From Sepiola atlantica (Eukaryota; Mollusca; Cephalopoda; Sepiida; Sepiolidae), in NCBI GenBank assembly GCA_963556195.1, contig OY744535.1:91230449-91294448 (forward strand): a stretch of 64,000 bases of DNA, given 5' to 3'. Positions 29,512 to 42,020 of the stretch are shown piece by piece (position 1 is the first letter of the stretch; every line of letters starts with the position of its first letter). The position numbers were made by a program, and so were the translations under genes. The notes under the pieces were generated by a model that searched no databases, was not told where the DNA came from, and saw nothing but the letters and a program-made list of their open reading frames with translations.

Positions 29512-31325
29512 CTTAAGAAAACTTTAGTCATTTATAAACGAAAACGTGCAGTTTATATTCCGAAAGATACTAACTAAATCCATATACTGCAGACTTAGCA
29601 CTTGTATAAGCCAGAGTACTGCTAGAAAAATTCACAAATACAAAAAGGGAGCCTAACTATATAACAGTGAAACATAAACAGGGGACCTTGACTTAAATCG
29701 TGAAATAGAAAAAGTGGATCGTACGTAATGAAAGCAGAAACTGGTGACTGGTACAATAAAATGAAACGGTTTTCAATATGCGAATAGGAGAAAAAACTTA
29801 TTAGGTAATATATCGTGTATAACATGCTTGTCCACACATCATATTTTGCGAATCCACATGCATTGTATTGAATCCATATCTATATAATACTTAAAATAAT
29901 TATTCAAAATTATGTGCTTTTTAACTAGTCTACAAGTGATGACTTATTTATTAAATCCCTTTATATTATATCAAACATTATCTGGAATGTGAAAGTTAAA
30001 TTCTTACTACAGGCGATAACTAAGAATTATAAAAATTCACACTTCTACCTGCTCATGTCTATCAGAATGTAAAAATATGCCTGTAACGTAGCTCTTACAA
30101 CTTTCGTAAGGGGCTACAGTTATGTTGAAACGTTACGTAACCAAGTCTTGCTTAAGAGATTCCAAATATGAATTTCTATAATGTAACGTTCCTTCAAATC
30201 TTCGTTATTGGAAATATCGTTATATAATGTAGATTCAAGTGTGTGACGTGACTCATATCTTTTTATGGGATGTATCGTTACGTAAAGTTGCTTAGAATAT
30301 TTAAAGTGTTACGTTTCTTATCTGAATTTTTTGTTTGGGGTTTGTAAAATTTGTGGGTTTTGTTACGTCTTATTCTCCTGGTGTCACGTCTCCATTATCG
30401 TTTTCATTAAGGTTTTCCCTTGTCACTTGCCACTAAATGCAGAACTGAAAATCTGCACTTGGATTCCATCGCTCGATCGTTTTAGCATTTAGAGGATTAT
30501 TTAAACCTTCAAGACGAACGGGTTTAGATAAATCAGATGCAATTAAAAGCGACATGCAGATTTTCATTTTAATTGCTTGTTCTTCCATCGAACGCAGAAC
30601 ATTTTCCAATCAAAGCTGGTCCATATTATTCAAATATTTTCTGACAATATTATGTGTAGTTTTAAATTTGACAGAACATCTCAATCTATGCAAATCTTTG
30701 AGCCAAATTTCTATTTGTAAAATTCTCGCTTTGAAATGAACGTTTGGCTACGTAGTAGGTTTAAACGGAAACTACTTGGCCACTTTCGTTACCACTGGTG
30801 TTTAAACGTCATGTAGGGTTATAAACTAAATCCTAAATCTATAAATACTATTTAACAAAAATGAACAGTTTTTTGTTTTGCTGTAAAAAAGTATCTTCGT
30901 GTTAGTCAACCAAAACTCTGGATATTATTTACAGGGAAAATAGTGGTAATATCGTCAGTTATCATTTGCATATATCTTTTTTTATTGTTTTACTTCAGTC
31001 GAACACTTGAAATACATAAATATTCGTATATTCTATTAAAGTTCTCCTTTATTTCTCAAACGTTGAGTTTGTAAAGAAGTTAAGAGCATTACTTTTCTTC
31101 TCACCAATTGACCAGTTCACTATGTTATAGTATATCTTTCTTAGCAGTCTCTTTGTCTTACCGGATTCCAAGAGAATAATTGATCTTGTCTGGTAGAGTA
31201 TCGTCGGCTTAGTGCTGTTATTTGACGTAACATTATTTGGAGAAGGTGCACTATCCCTCGTATGAGCCAGAGTATTGCAGTGTTGAGGGGATCTTATTTG
31301 TGCTGTGAATACGATATTATTTTGA
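29510..31325. other. AT-rich DNA without a recognised gene
   Basis: Nothing is assigned except a loose cluster of GTTACGT/ACGTAAC words between 30075 and 30390. No coding region with a recognisable domain occurs here. Confidence 0.5.
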
Positions 31326-31440
31326 ATATATGCTTGTAAGGTGACGTATCCTCATGTCAGGTTGTCCCGACAAACCCTTGTACAGAGAGACCAAAGACAC
31401 TCGAGAGGGATTGCTTGTAGGCAAGTCAAACTTCTCCCCA
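31326..31440 (-). repeat. Dispersed structured segment shared with the R2-like LINE leader
   Basis: On the minus strand it reads TGTACAAGGGTTTGTC, a short hairpin, GACATGAGGATAC. The same layout lies on the plus strand at 36327-36362. The hairpin arms differ but remain paired in both copies (GTCGGG/CCTGAC here, GTCTG/CAGAC there). Confidence 0.55.
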
Positions 31441-32346
31441 GTAGGTAATTCAAACTTATCCGTTCAAACTTTATCATATATGATTATTTGTAATTAATAA
31501 GAGAATATGTATATTATTTTAATGTGTAATTTAGTTGTTTGCCGTATATGTGGCAGTATATATTTTAAGTTAACAAAAACTTGTGAAGCAGAATAAAAGA
31601 ATTGAGTCAATCGTAAATTAATGTTCTTCCAATAACTAAAACAAAAATAAATCGCGCATTAAATTATTAAATATTTATTTAAAATAAATTATTAATATTG
31701 TTTTTCTCTGAATATTTTCACGGGGATTATTTATTATATGTAATTAATCCTCGCATACTTTTACAGCATTTTTCTTTCATAAAAACTAGTTTTATTGATT
31801 TCGTTCAAAATCGAGAGAGAATTGAAAAATATTTCTGGCCCCCGCGCGTATTGATTATTTCATTCATTGTTTTCTTTTTCTTTGCTTCATCGTAAGTAGC
31901 TAAATATTTGCTAGTGTTTGAGTATTAATTGCGTTTTAAGCTTATTGGTCGCAGAAATATATACATTCCACACAAGTTATTTATTTTTTTCATCTGAACT
32001 GTGGGAAGTCAAACCTAACGCATTTGATGTTATTATTCTTTATTTTAAAGAAAAATTCCATCGTTTCTAATTTCATTTCACCGACGGTGAAGTGCTTTTT
32101 ATGCATAGATTAAAGGTGATACCAAAGTCTATATTCTTCTATATTAACTGTTTTGATAAGCGAACTCGAAGATATTTGCAGCAAAAGATGACATCCAGTT
32201 CATGCGTGCACTTCGTTTAGATCAAACCTGATATTAACTCTAGCTGACTCTCACTCGTTCCCTCTCAGTTACCTTAACTTACTCCATCGTCAAATTGATC
32301 TCTAACTTTCTCTATTTCGCTCACTTCTGTTACTATTTTCGCTCTC

Positions 32347-32350
<4 letters not shown>
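31441..32350. other. AT-rich DNA, nothing recognised
   Basis: No gene, RNA or element end can be supported. Confidence 0.5.

Positions 32351-32394
<44 letters not shown>
32351..32394. repeat. (TA)n microsatellite
   Basis: A TA run of about 44 bp. Confidence 0.95.
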
Positions 32395-32400
<6 letters not shown>

Positions 32401-32496
32401 TTATGTATTTATATTATATATAATATTTGTAAATAAATATTAAATTATTTATAACATACATACGCTAGCATTTCAAGCTTATTGTTCTCATAAGAT

Positions 32497-32498
32497 AA

Positions 32499-32551
<53 letters not shown>
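32497..32551. repeat. (CT)n-(TA)n compound microsatellite
   Basis: CTCTCTCTCTC followed by about 40 bp of TA. Confidence 0.95.
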
Positions 32552-32554
<3 letters not shown>

Positions 32555-32901
32555 ACATAACCACTCAAATGGGTGGCTGCAAAAGGGGATCTGTTGTATA
32601 ACCCTTAAAACGGGGGGGGGGTATTATTAACAAATTAACTGATCCTCCCGACTGAGGCAGTTCTCCGAAACCACTTCAACAGTTCGAATTATATCCTCTC
32701 CGAGCCGAAAACAATACGAAAAGTTCATGAGAGGATTAATAGTGATTTCAATCTTTTTTTAATACTTTTGTAAAACATTTTCTGTAAGGCACTTCTCATA
32801 GTCACTTTTAAACACATGTTTTTAAGCGTCATTTTAACACATATTTTAAGAGAGTCACTTCAAACACATTTTCCAGATATTTTACATCATAAGAAAGTTA
32901 C

Positions 32902-33115
32902 CTTTGCCGTTCTCGATCGTCGCTGATCGTGAGTTCGTTGGCACCTCATCTGTGTTGCTGACTCGTGATCGTCGTGTAGTATCTGTTTTGGGAGCAGATT
33001 CTATTTTCAAGCGGAGGACAGAGACAATCGAAGACGGTTTTTCTGAGAGAGATTTTTTTGTTCTTTTTATTTCACACATCATTCCAGTGGAGGGGGGGTC
33101 CCGTCGTCGGTTCAT
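32902..33115 (-). CDS. Candidate first coding exon of an unknown gene
   Basis: The minus strand is open from ATG (33113-33115) through MNRRRDPPSTGMM, SLSEKPSSIVSVLRLKIES, RRSRVSNTDEVPTNSRSAT to IENGK. There it meets AAAG/GTAACT, a good splice donor (intron starts at 32901). The peptide is basic and Ser/Thr-rich with no recognised domain. Support: unusually many CpG steps in this AT-rich window, an upstream CRE, and the donor. Against: the start context is weak, the opposite strand is also open for 79 codons, and no downstream exon can be shown. Treat it as a hypothesis. Confidence 0.3.
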
Positions 33116-33400
33116 ACATTCACATCTTACTGTGGGACGTTAGATGCAGTTAGCTATTTTCTAGTAAGTTTAGCCCATCTCTCGCGATTCACACAGACCT
33201 CGCACTGCAGAGACCAGCTTATACGTCTCTACATTACGGGCTTCCATCGTGAACTGATCCAAAAACTAATTTCTCACACAAGAGGATCTGTGACGTCAGA
33301 GCCCCACCCACCGGCCCCTCAAACGAATATCACAACAGATTCAAATCGCCTTTGTCTCTGACTTTTGATCTGAGCATTTCCTATCGGTCAAAACATACCT
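33116..33400 (-). promoter_or_regulatory. CpG-rich promoter-like island with a CRE
   Basis: A perfect cAMP-response element TGACGTCA lies at about 33292-33299, next to GCCCCACCCACCGGCCCC (GC-box-like). CpG density is clearly above the surroundings from about 32900 to 33340. Position and orientation suit a promoter for the candidate exon at 32902-33115, but a TSS cannot be read from sequence. Confidence 0.4.
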
Positions 33401-33837
33401 CAAATTTGTTTTGGCTTATAAAATGAGTCACCATGAATCATGGTTGTTTGTTCCAAAAATCACAGATGCCCTCAAATTGTACTTAATCCTATTTCTTTCA
33501 CACAATTCATAATTCATACTAGCCAATCTGCCCGTTTAAAATACAGGGCCTGTCATAATCTAACATATATATAAAGTATGAAAACAGTGAAAATTTGAAA
33601 AATTACCAGCAGAGACCGTGTGCTAAGGAAAAGAGAAAGGATAAAAGAAAGGGAAAACGATCAAAGTATGTATTAGTCAAATATAGGTCACAGTTCGTTG
33701 GCTCTCCAAGATTGCACTCATTAACCCCTATTTTACTCCTATATCTCAAATCTCTCTAATCGGACGGCCTTCAATTTTACGCCTTCTAGACCGAACAAGC
33801 ATGGAGGTAAAAAAAAAATCAACAGTGTAATAAAATG

Positions 33838-33840
<3 letters not shown>
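33400..33840. other. AT-rich DNA, nothing recognised
   Basis: No feature can be supported here. Confidence 0.5.

Positions 33841-33841
<1 letters not shown>

Positions 33842-33910
<69 letters not shown>
33842..33910. repeat. (TA)n microsatellite
   Basis: A TA run of about 69 bp. Confidence 0.95.
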
Positions 33911-33911
<1 letters not shown>

Positions 33912-34214
33912 GTCTGTGAAAAAGCGCTACGGAAGACTTAAGACTAGTATACATATAATTATACCGTACATGTAATGTAAACAATTTAATAGAACTTAAA
34001 CCCACAATGTTATAGGTTGTCAGATAATTTTTGTCATACAAATCAAATATATATTAAACAATCTTGAACTCATATTTGTTTTTTATTTAACTCTTTACAA
34101 CCAATTTTATATTGGTGCTAGCACATAATGGAAGAGTAATTTGCGGTTTAGCGTTGAAATATTCTGAATAAGTGTATGCCATACAGGTAAACAATTGTGC
34201 TATCTACTATTGTT

Positions 34215-34241
34215 GTTAGTAATAATCATTATTATTCAACC

Positions 34242-34289
<48 letters not shown>

Positions 34290-34443
34290 TTCCACTATTA
34301 GTATTGCTACTACTATTAGTACTGTTATTATTATTACTATTATTATTATTAGTAGTAGTAGTATAACCATTACTGATATTATTCTTACTGTTACCATTAT
34401 TATTGTTATTACTACTACCATTATTACTATCATTATTATTATC
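34215..34443. repeat. (TTA/CTA)n microsatellite
   Basis: Mostly TTA triplets, with ACT, AGT and ATC variants to the right. The Ile/Val/Thr-rich frames on both strands are artefacts. Confidence 0.95.
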
Positions 34444-34544
34444 ACATCCAGTTTATTAAGGAGAATCTAAAATTCTGTAAAGAAAAACTTTAAAATATGT
34501 AAAATGGGTTTTTGTTTTATTTTAGAGATTTGATTTCTATTTCT

Positions 34545-34568
34545 TTACTCTCTCTCACTCTCTCTATC

Positions 34569-34601
<33 letters not shown>

Positions 34602-34615
34602 ATCTGTATCTATCT
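34545..34615. repeat. (CT)n microsatellite
   Basis: CTCTCTCT runs broken by CACTC and TATC. Confidence 0.9.
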
Positions 34616-34619
34616 CATC

Positions 34620-35416
34620 AATACAGAATCTCTACAATAGTTTAAGCAATACATATGATTCCCACTTTTTATTCTTTCTGTAGCCCGTTTCCTTTATTAG
34701 CGTTGACCTGTAACTCTTTCCCGACAATACTCACTTCATCTTAACAGACCCCAAACCAATATCGGTAACACTACCTCTTGTTGCCAACCAGCTCATAATA
34801 ACACGGCAATTTATCACAACAAAAATATATCGGTTTCATAGCCTTTGCCGAGTGTGAATAATTAAAAAAATAACGACTCTCTTTTAACGTCGAAGGTCAA
34901 TCCTTTGATCATTCGCTCCACCATATTAAGCTGCAATGTCGGTTTGGACCAGAAAGTCTGATAAACGATGCCGCATGATTCATTGAATGTGTTCGCTGTT
35001 TCAGTCTCTTTTATATACTAAATCGATGTTGCGCCATTGCACTAAAACGCTTTTCATGACCGAAAAGAACACCGACCGCTTTTAGACTTGTTTTGGGCGA
35101 TTTCAGTTTTTCGCTTTTCGCTTACATCAATATAAGTATTATTTTCCCATATTTTACTTCGTATGTTAATCAGGATTTTATATTGATATTCCTCTTTGGG
35201 AATCTACTTTTTAACTTCTCAGTTCAACCCTTAACTTCATGTTCACCCTATTCATACGATCCCATCATATACACATGCAATTCTGTTAGATATTGCATCC
35301 GATAGTGCCCCAAAATATGCGCGCTTAATTCATTTTTACCATAATTTCTAAATTCAACCAGTTCCATCTGAAAATGTTCCATTCTATTGATGTTCTGAAT
35401 CTGATCTAAAAGAAAT
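34620..35416. other. AT-rich DNA, nothing recognised
   Basis: No gene or element is supported. Confidence 0.5.

Positions 35417-35494
<78 letters not shown>
35417..35494. repeat. (TA)n microsatellite
   Basis: A TA run of about 75 bp with one TACA interruption. Confidence 0.95.
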
Positions 35495-35497
<3 letters not shown>

Positions 35498-36050
35498 CCT
35501 ATGAGCAAATAAATCATTTGGCTGATTTTTTCCTGTTTAATCTTCCCAGACTGAGGGCAAATATTAATCAATTATGAAAATTTGTTATTATTATAGGCAT
35601 GTTTAGGTATAAATATATTTAAAAATATGAATAGCTGGCATTATACAGACAGTTTTAATGTATAAAAATATAAAATTCGATTTTTAGAGCCCGCAAATGA
35701 ATTCTAATAAAAAAAACCATCATCGTATACCCGAAGAAATTGAATCTATAAAAATGGTATTTGGTGTCGGTGTCTGAATTGCTTTACAATTAAATTGCCG
35801 GGCAGAGAGGTAGAGAGAGGGAGGGGCAGAGAGGGGGACAGAGTCACGGAAATAAAGCAACACATTTTGAAATATGAGTTAATCAATGTGTGTTTTCTTA
35901 CGTCTTTTTCATATATAATTTAATCACACAAAATAAATGCTAAAATAAAACGTAATACTGGGATTGGGTTGTTTGAAAAATAATTGGTTTTCATTGTTCT
36001 TAGTAACGGTACTTTATATTAAACGTAACAAGTCACCAATCTCTCTCTAG
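35495..36050. other. AT-rich DNA, nothing recognised
   Basis: A short GAGAG-rich stretch lies at 35810-35845. Nothing else is recognised. Confidence 0.5.
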
Positions 36051-36079
36051 GCTATGTAATCATTTTTTCGTCCTTTCTC

Positions 36080-36147
36080 ACTCTTTTATTTGTGCAATAT
36101 ATTTGACTCAACGCGTCACGGGTAAGTGTATAAGTGTATAATAAGAG

Positions 36148-36218
<71 letters not shown>

Positions 36219-36287
36219 ATTATGTGTGCAATATCTGTTGACTTTACGCGTCACGTGTGAGTCTATAATGAGAGAGAACTTGAATGC
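36080..36287 (+). repeat. ACGCGTCACGGGTGAGTC minisatellite, left block
   Basis: Two units with TTTGTGCAATAT, TTGACTCAACGCGTCACGGG and a (TA)n/(GA)n spacer (36151-36216). They are the left flank of the minisatellite that resumes at 40545; the LINE at 36288-40530 lies inside it. Confidence 0.9.
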
Positions 36288-39200
36288 CTACTTGACACCA
36301 CCCTCGGGTGTCTTCGCTCTTTTGTACAAGGGTTTGTCTGAGATCCAGACATAAGGATACTTCTTATTTGAAATAACCGTGACCAACTATTAAAAACAAA
36401 ATGGTGTGCTGTCTCCTCAAGCACTCCAGCACGTCCCCCGAATTGCAAACGAGGGAACCCCCTATATTAATAGAGGGCAGCTTCTAATAATAAATTAGAA
36501 GCTGTTGACAATGGGGAAATGATAAAAAATATGAATCAAAACAAAAATAAATACTAGCAGGCCGGCACCCAGGATATAAAGGGGCCATCAACCCGTTCAT
36601 GCACCAGGCGGGAACATGTAAGCAATGGTGTGAAACTTCCTGCCTCTGGAAATGGTGCTCCAGCCATGACAGAGACCAACCAGGGCAGCCATCAGGCCTT
36701 GAGACAAAAGGTCCTAGCCCCCTTGCTCTATCATATGCAGCAACAAAAAAAGAAACATAAGAGGCTGAAAAGCCCAACCATAGACTGTTGCACAAAAGAA
36801 GGTGCTATTGTTTTGCTACGATTACTCAAAGTTTGAAAAGTGCAGCAAAACATGCAATGAATTCCTAGCCGAAAAGATCAAAGAATGTACTCTCCCTGAA
36901 GAAAAAAAAATACATTCGTTGTCCGCCTACGATCGCTTGTTTCCAAGAGTGACATATATATAACAGAGGATGAGAGCACCCTCATAAAAATGCAGCTATA
37001 AGAGAGGTGGAAACAGACTACCTTCCTATCAGGGAAGAAGAAACTACACGGTGAGTCTAGATGGGAAACAGTGGGCATTGTTATAGGCTATGAAATATGC
37101 TCAGGCGAAATATACCAAACAAAAAAGAGAAAAGAGAAAAGAGACCTGGGGGGATTCACTTATGTGCAAGTAAGAGAAATGTTTAACCCCAAAAATAAAT
37201 TGCCAAAGATATAACAGCATGAGCCTGTTCAATGAGGCTGGGCTGAACTATATAGCATCAGAGATAGCAGCCCTCATAAGAACCAAAATATGTCCACTTG
37301 GAAACCCAATCAAAATTCCCACAATTCCCATCATCGTTCAAAACACCATACCACAAGTACAGCCAGAACCACATTACCATTCACCCATGGTTGAAGACAT
37401 CAAACAGTCTGGGTCAATGACAACTAACCATACAGCCACTTCAACACCAGAATCTCCTTTAGCAAGGGGCCCCACCACCATCAGCTGTCTAGTTACAGTC
37501 AGAAGATAGACCCTCATTGAAGCTAAGTTCTTCCTCACCACCATCACCGAGACCACTGGTAACACCTGAATCTCTCAGAAATTACTGGAACCAGATGATG
37601 AGCAACTAGCCTTGGAAGAAGAACTTAGGAAAACAATTGAGGAAGTCCAGATGATGAGGCTGGAGGAAATACCTCAACTGCCCAAAACCCAAGACTCAAA
37701 GGCTACGCTGCAGGGTATTACACTGTAAGGAAAACACTCCTTTAATTGCAAAAGCAATGGAAGTCCAATGCACAAGACACAACACCACCGTGGAAACTTA
37801 AGCTCCAAGAACAACTTAACCTTTGCAGAAAAGAAGTCTCTCAAATTAAACAATTCCTTGCTGCCTCTACTCAGATTTAAATACAAAACAAATGTAGAAG
37901 AAATTGAAAACATTTCGAAGGAAATTAAAAGGATGAGTCCAGCACTTGTCAAAATAATTCAAGAAAAGGATAGCAAGCACAGGATGAAAGTTGAGAACAG
38001 ACTTTTCAAAAATAAACAAGACTATTCTACCGAAATTTGTTGGGAGAGAATATAACGATGGAAAAGTCACCGGAAGCGTATGAGTTAGAAAACTACTGGA
38101 TAACTATATTTGAGAATAAGGGGCCATGCAACCAAGAAGCCAAGTGGATCTTAGAATAGATCGAAGTAATAAAAGTAGGGCAAAACTGCCAGAGCCAGAG
38201 ATAACGTCTGGAATGATAAAACGAAAGCTAGATCAATTTCAGAATCACAAAAAAACTGACATAGACAATATACCCAATTTCTGGCTCAAAAAACTAACAG
38301 CACTTCATAGCCATTATAATAGCTGCTTCACATGACTGTTAAGGGGTGAGGAAGCCACGCCAGCATGGTCATGAAAAGGTTGGAGACCATCATACCGAAA
38401 ACGAGTGAGACACAAAACCCTACAAAATACAGACCGATTTACTCCCTCACTACAACCTAGAAACTATTCACTTGCAGACAGCATCAGCGAACACCTCTCT
38501 TCTGGGGCGTACCTGGAAAAAGAACATGCAGGTGCAGGAGGAAGTGTTTAGGCACCAAGGACCAGTTGTGGACCAATAAGACCATCCTTGAGGACTGTAG
38601 GAAAAGGCAGAGGAAATGAAAGCATGGCGTGGATCGATTACCAAAAGGCATACAATAGTGTGGCCTACACATGCCTCCTGCGATGCCTTGATCTATATAA
38701 TATCCATCCGGTCATCAGGAAAACCATGACAGTACATATAAATATGTGGAAAACAACCATGGCATTAAGACATACTAATGGAATAATAAAAATCCCTGAC
38801 GTCAAGATCCGAAGAGGAATATTCCAATGAGATAGCTTATCTCCTCTGCTCTTTTGCCTGGCAATTGATCCGCTAAGTAAATTACTAAACAAAAGCCGGA
38901 GTGCCTACAATCTAATCCAGGGCCGCCAACAAGACCCAAACAAAAAAGTCAATCACCTGCCTTTCATGGATGACCTCAAACTGTATGCTAGTTCAGATGC
39001 TGACTTAATTCGACTCTTGCAAGTTGTCCATACCTTATCCAAAGATATTGGAACGAAGTTCAGCCTGGACAAATGTGCCAAGTGCTCCCTCGGATCTGGA
39101 AAGTCCAAACGAAAAACATACAGCTTAATGAAGATACAAACATCAAAGGTCTTGAAAAACAGGAACAATACAAATACCTTTGCATAGAAGAAAACGATTC

Positions 39201-40530
39201 AAGTCAACATGCCAAGATGAGAGAAAAATTGGCAGAGAATATATACGCCGTGTTAGAAAAATTTGCAAAACACAGCTAACAAACGAAAACAAAGTAACTG
39301 CTATTAACCAATTAGCTATACCAGTGATAACATACAGCTTTAGAATTATTGATTGACCACAACAGGACATTAATAGATTAGACACTAAAACAAGAAAATT
39401 TTTAACAATGTACAGAGTAATGTACAGGCACCAGTGTCTACCAAACCTCGCTCTGCCAAGAGGGGGTATGGGTCTCTCAGAAGTTGACTATCGACATCGA
39501 GCCACTATTGTGAGCACCGACCAAAATCTGATGAGTTTCGCAGAACCCAAACCTTATGATGGTATGTTAACATCAAGAAACCAGAGTTAACAGAATAACC
39601 TCTATCACAAAACTGTCCAAACATTTTTCACAGAACTATCTTACAAATGAGGCAGAAACGGACAACAATCCTGACACGGAAATAGCCCGCAAGAGCCGCC
39701 AGAAATACACCAAGACCTTCAATTACTAGAACCTGGAAGAGTGGGCCAACCAACAACCTGATAAGTATTCCCAGATGAATTATCCCACGAATATATAGAT
39801 AATGAAGGCCTGTAGACTGGCTGAAAAGAGGATCGCTCCACTGTGATCAGGAGAGAATGATAATGACAGCCCAAGATCAAGGCTTAATGACCAATGCCTT
39901 TAAAAAGATGATTGGTTTCAGCAACAAAAATGAGTACAGGTTCTGCCACACAAAAGTGGAGAGTGTGAGCCACCTGACATCCAGTTGTAATATCTTCACT
40001 CGACTATATGTAAAAAGTTAAATATCCAGTGTAGCAGCAAGTCCTGGGAGCATATGTCTGACAAAAACAGTTGGAAATAAGTTATATACCACCCACTATG
40101 ACTATGCAATCCCTACACTATATATCTAAAAAAAACAGAGCTGTTAAACCTCACATCGGGATATGTGACAAAATGGAGAAAGTAGCAACCCTAGTTGAAG
40201 TATGTGTCCCTAATGATACAGAATTAAACAGAGCTGAAAGAGAAAAGATTATGAAATTCCAAGGTCTTATGTACGACATGTAAAAAAACTGGAATCTTTG
40301 GAAGTTCTCCACAAACCCAGTAATTATAGAAGCAACATGATTAAGGGAAAAAAATTCAAAAACTATCTAGCGAATATACCCGGTGAACCAAGTGCAAGAG
40401 AGATACTGACAATTGGACTTAAATGGAACGGTTAGAAACTTAAAAAGATCTTTCGGATGGAGTGTCTGAAAAAGCCGGTGAATATCTAGTATCCGGTAGA
40501 ATGTCCCATTCGTAGCAAAAAGAAAAAAAA
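36288..40530 (+). mobile_element. RLE-type LINE (R2/R4/Dong-like), near full-length decayed copy A
   Basis: The element starts in the middle of a minisatellite unit and ends with an A-rich tail at about 40510-40545, after which the minisatellite resumes. Its leader carries two hairpins (36290-36365). Broken protein segments follow in one orientation through RT, a CCHC-like finger and the restriction-like endonuclease region. RLE-type elements often use a defined target sequence. Confidence 0.8.
37150..40445 (+). pseudogene. R2/Dong-like LINE polyprotein, many stops and frameshifts
   Basis: N-terminal segment: LFNEAGLNYIASEIAALIRT (37222 on). RT entry: ITSGMIKRKLDQFQNHKKTD with FWLKKLTALH (38196-38310). 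Palm motif A: MAWIDYQKAYNSVAY (38622 on). Motif B: RRGIFQ, a TGA in place of Gly, then DSLSPLLFCLAIDPLSK (38808-38880). Motif C: FMDDLKLYASS (38965 on). Further blocks: LSKDIGTKFSLDKCAKCSLG, KYLCIEENDSSQHAKMREK. The C-terminal finger has lost one Cys (EYRFCHTKVESVSHLTSSC). The endonuclease block reads VKPHIGICDK and ATLVEVCVPND, with His where the family has Asp. The copy is long dead. Confidence 0.85.
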
Positions 40531-40544
40531 AGAAAAATATAAGT

Positions 40545-40882
40545 ATCTTTGACTCAACGCGTGAGGAGTGAATCTATAATGAGAGAGAAAAAGAGAGAGT
40601 GATAACTATTGTTTGTGCAATATATTTGACTTAACGCATCACGGGTGAGTCTATAATGATAGAGTTATATCTTATTTGTGCAATATCTTTGACTCAACGC
40701 GTCACGGTGGGTATATGATGTGAGAGAGAGAAAGAGAGAGAGATCGTATCTGTGCAATGTATTTGACTCAACGCGTTACGGGTGAGTCTATAAAGTGAGA
40801 GAAAGAGAGAGCTCTTATTTGTTCAATATCTTTGACTAAACGCGTTACGGTGAGTCTCTACTGAGAGAGAGAGAGTGAGAGG

Positions 40883-40921
<39 letters not shown>

Positions 40922-40985
40922 TGGGGAACAGTGCGATAACTCTGGATTTGTGCAATATCTTTAACTAAACGCGTCACGGGTTAGT
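40545..40985 (+). repeat. ACGCGTCACGGGTGAGTC minisatellite, middle block
   Basis: Six units between the two LINE copies, with (GA)n spacers of varying length. Confidence 0.9.
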
Positions 40986-42020
40986 GTTAGCCAGTACCTT
41001 AGAAGCTCCTTAAACCCCAGCCTAGTAATGGTACATGAACATGAAGAGTCAAGAGCCAGCAAAACAAACTCCATCACAAAGTTGGCCAAGCATTTCGGAC
41101 AGGGCTGTCATATAGATGAGGCAGAAACACCAAACAATCCTGCCACAGAGATAACTCAAAAGAGCCGGAAGAGATACACACAGACTTTTAAGAACCGGTG
41201 CATTGATGAGTGGTCAGGACAGAAACGTGCCACATACTTCCTCGATGAACTATCCAAGGACTATATTGATAAGGAAGGGTCTTTGGACTGGTTAAAAAGG
41301 GGAGCCCTCCACTACGACCAAGAGACGCTTATAATGACAAATGCGTTTAAAAAGATGGCTGGTCTCAGTCAGGACAACAAGTGCAGGTTTTGCCACCCTG
41401 AAGTGGAGATTGTGAGCCATCTGATATCGAGTTGCAAAATCATGTTGGCATATGGCTCCTATACAGCACGACATAATGGAGTGTGCGGATACCTCCACTT
41501 GACCATCTGTAAGAAACTGAATATCAGGTGTAGCAGCAGGCACTAGCAACATCTACTTGAGAGAACTGTGGGGAATGGGACATACACCATCCATTATGAC
41601 CATGAAATCACCACAGCTACCTATCTGGAAAACGCAATTGTCAAACCTTACATTGTCATATGGAACAAGTGAGAAAGAGTGGCAACTTTGGTTGAGGTCA
41701 GTGTCCGTAATGATGGGGGCCTAAACAGAGCTGAAATGGAGAAAATAACAAAATATCAAAGTTTAATGCATGATATGAAAAGAAACTTGAACCTCAAAGA
41801 GATCTCCATCATTCCAGTTATCATAGGAGCCACTGGACTCATGAAGAAGAACTTTAAAAAAATATTTGGCGAGTATACCTGATAAACCAAGTGCAAGAGA
41901 AATCCATACAATTGCACGCAAGGGAACAGCTAGAATCCTGAAAAGAGCTCTCGGTTGAAGTCTGTAAATAACTGGTGATCGTATGGCATTTGGAAGTATG
42001 GCCCGTCCCCAGCAAATGAA
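40986..42020 (+). mobile_element. RLE-type LINE copy B, 5'-truncated
   Basis: It begins after CACGGGTTAGT of a minisatellite unit, at GTTAGCCAGTACC. It covers the last third of the protein and a short 3' region ending CCCGTCCCCAGCAAATGAAAG plus an A/G tail. The 3' region corresponds to that of copy A (TGTCCCATTCGTAGCAAAAAG). It is a second, separate insertion into the same satellite, better preserved than copy A. Confidence 0.8.
41028..41880 (+). pseudogene. C-terminal part of the R2/Dong-like LINE protein (copy B)
   Basis: 172 open codons (41028-41546) read EESRASKTNSITKLAKHFG, SRKRYTQTFKNRCIDEW, GSLDWLKRGALHYDQETLIM and the CCHC-like finger CRFCHPEVEIVSHLISSC. A stop follows ARCSSRH-like residues at 41544. 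The endonuclease domain then continues: IHYDHEITTATYLENAIVKP, YIVIWNK, stop, ERVATLVEVSVRND, LNRAEMEKITKYQSLMHDMK and IPVIIGATGLMKKNFKKIFG. The Asp of the KPDIV motif is Tyr here. Two or three stops separate the pieces, but no large deletion is visible. Confidence 0.85.
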
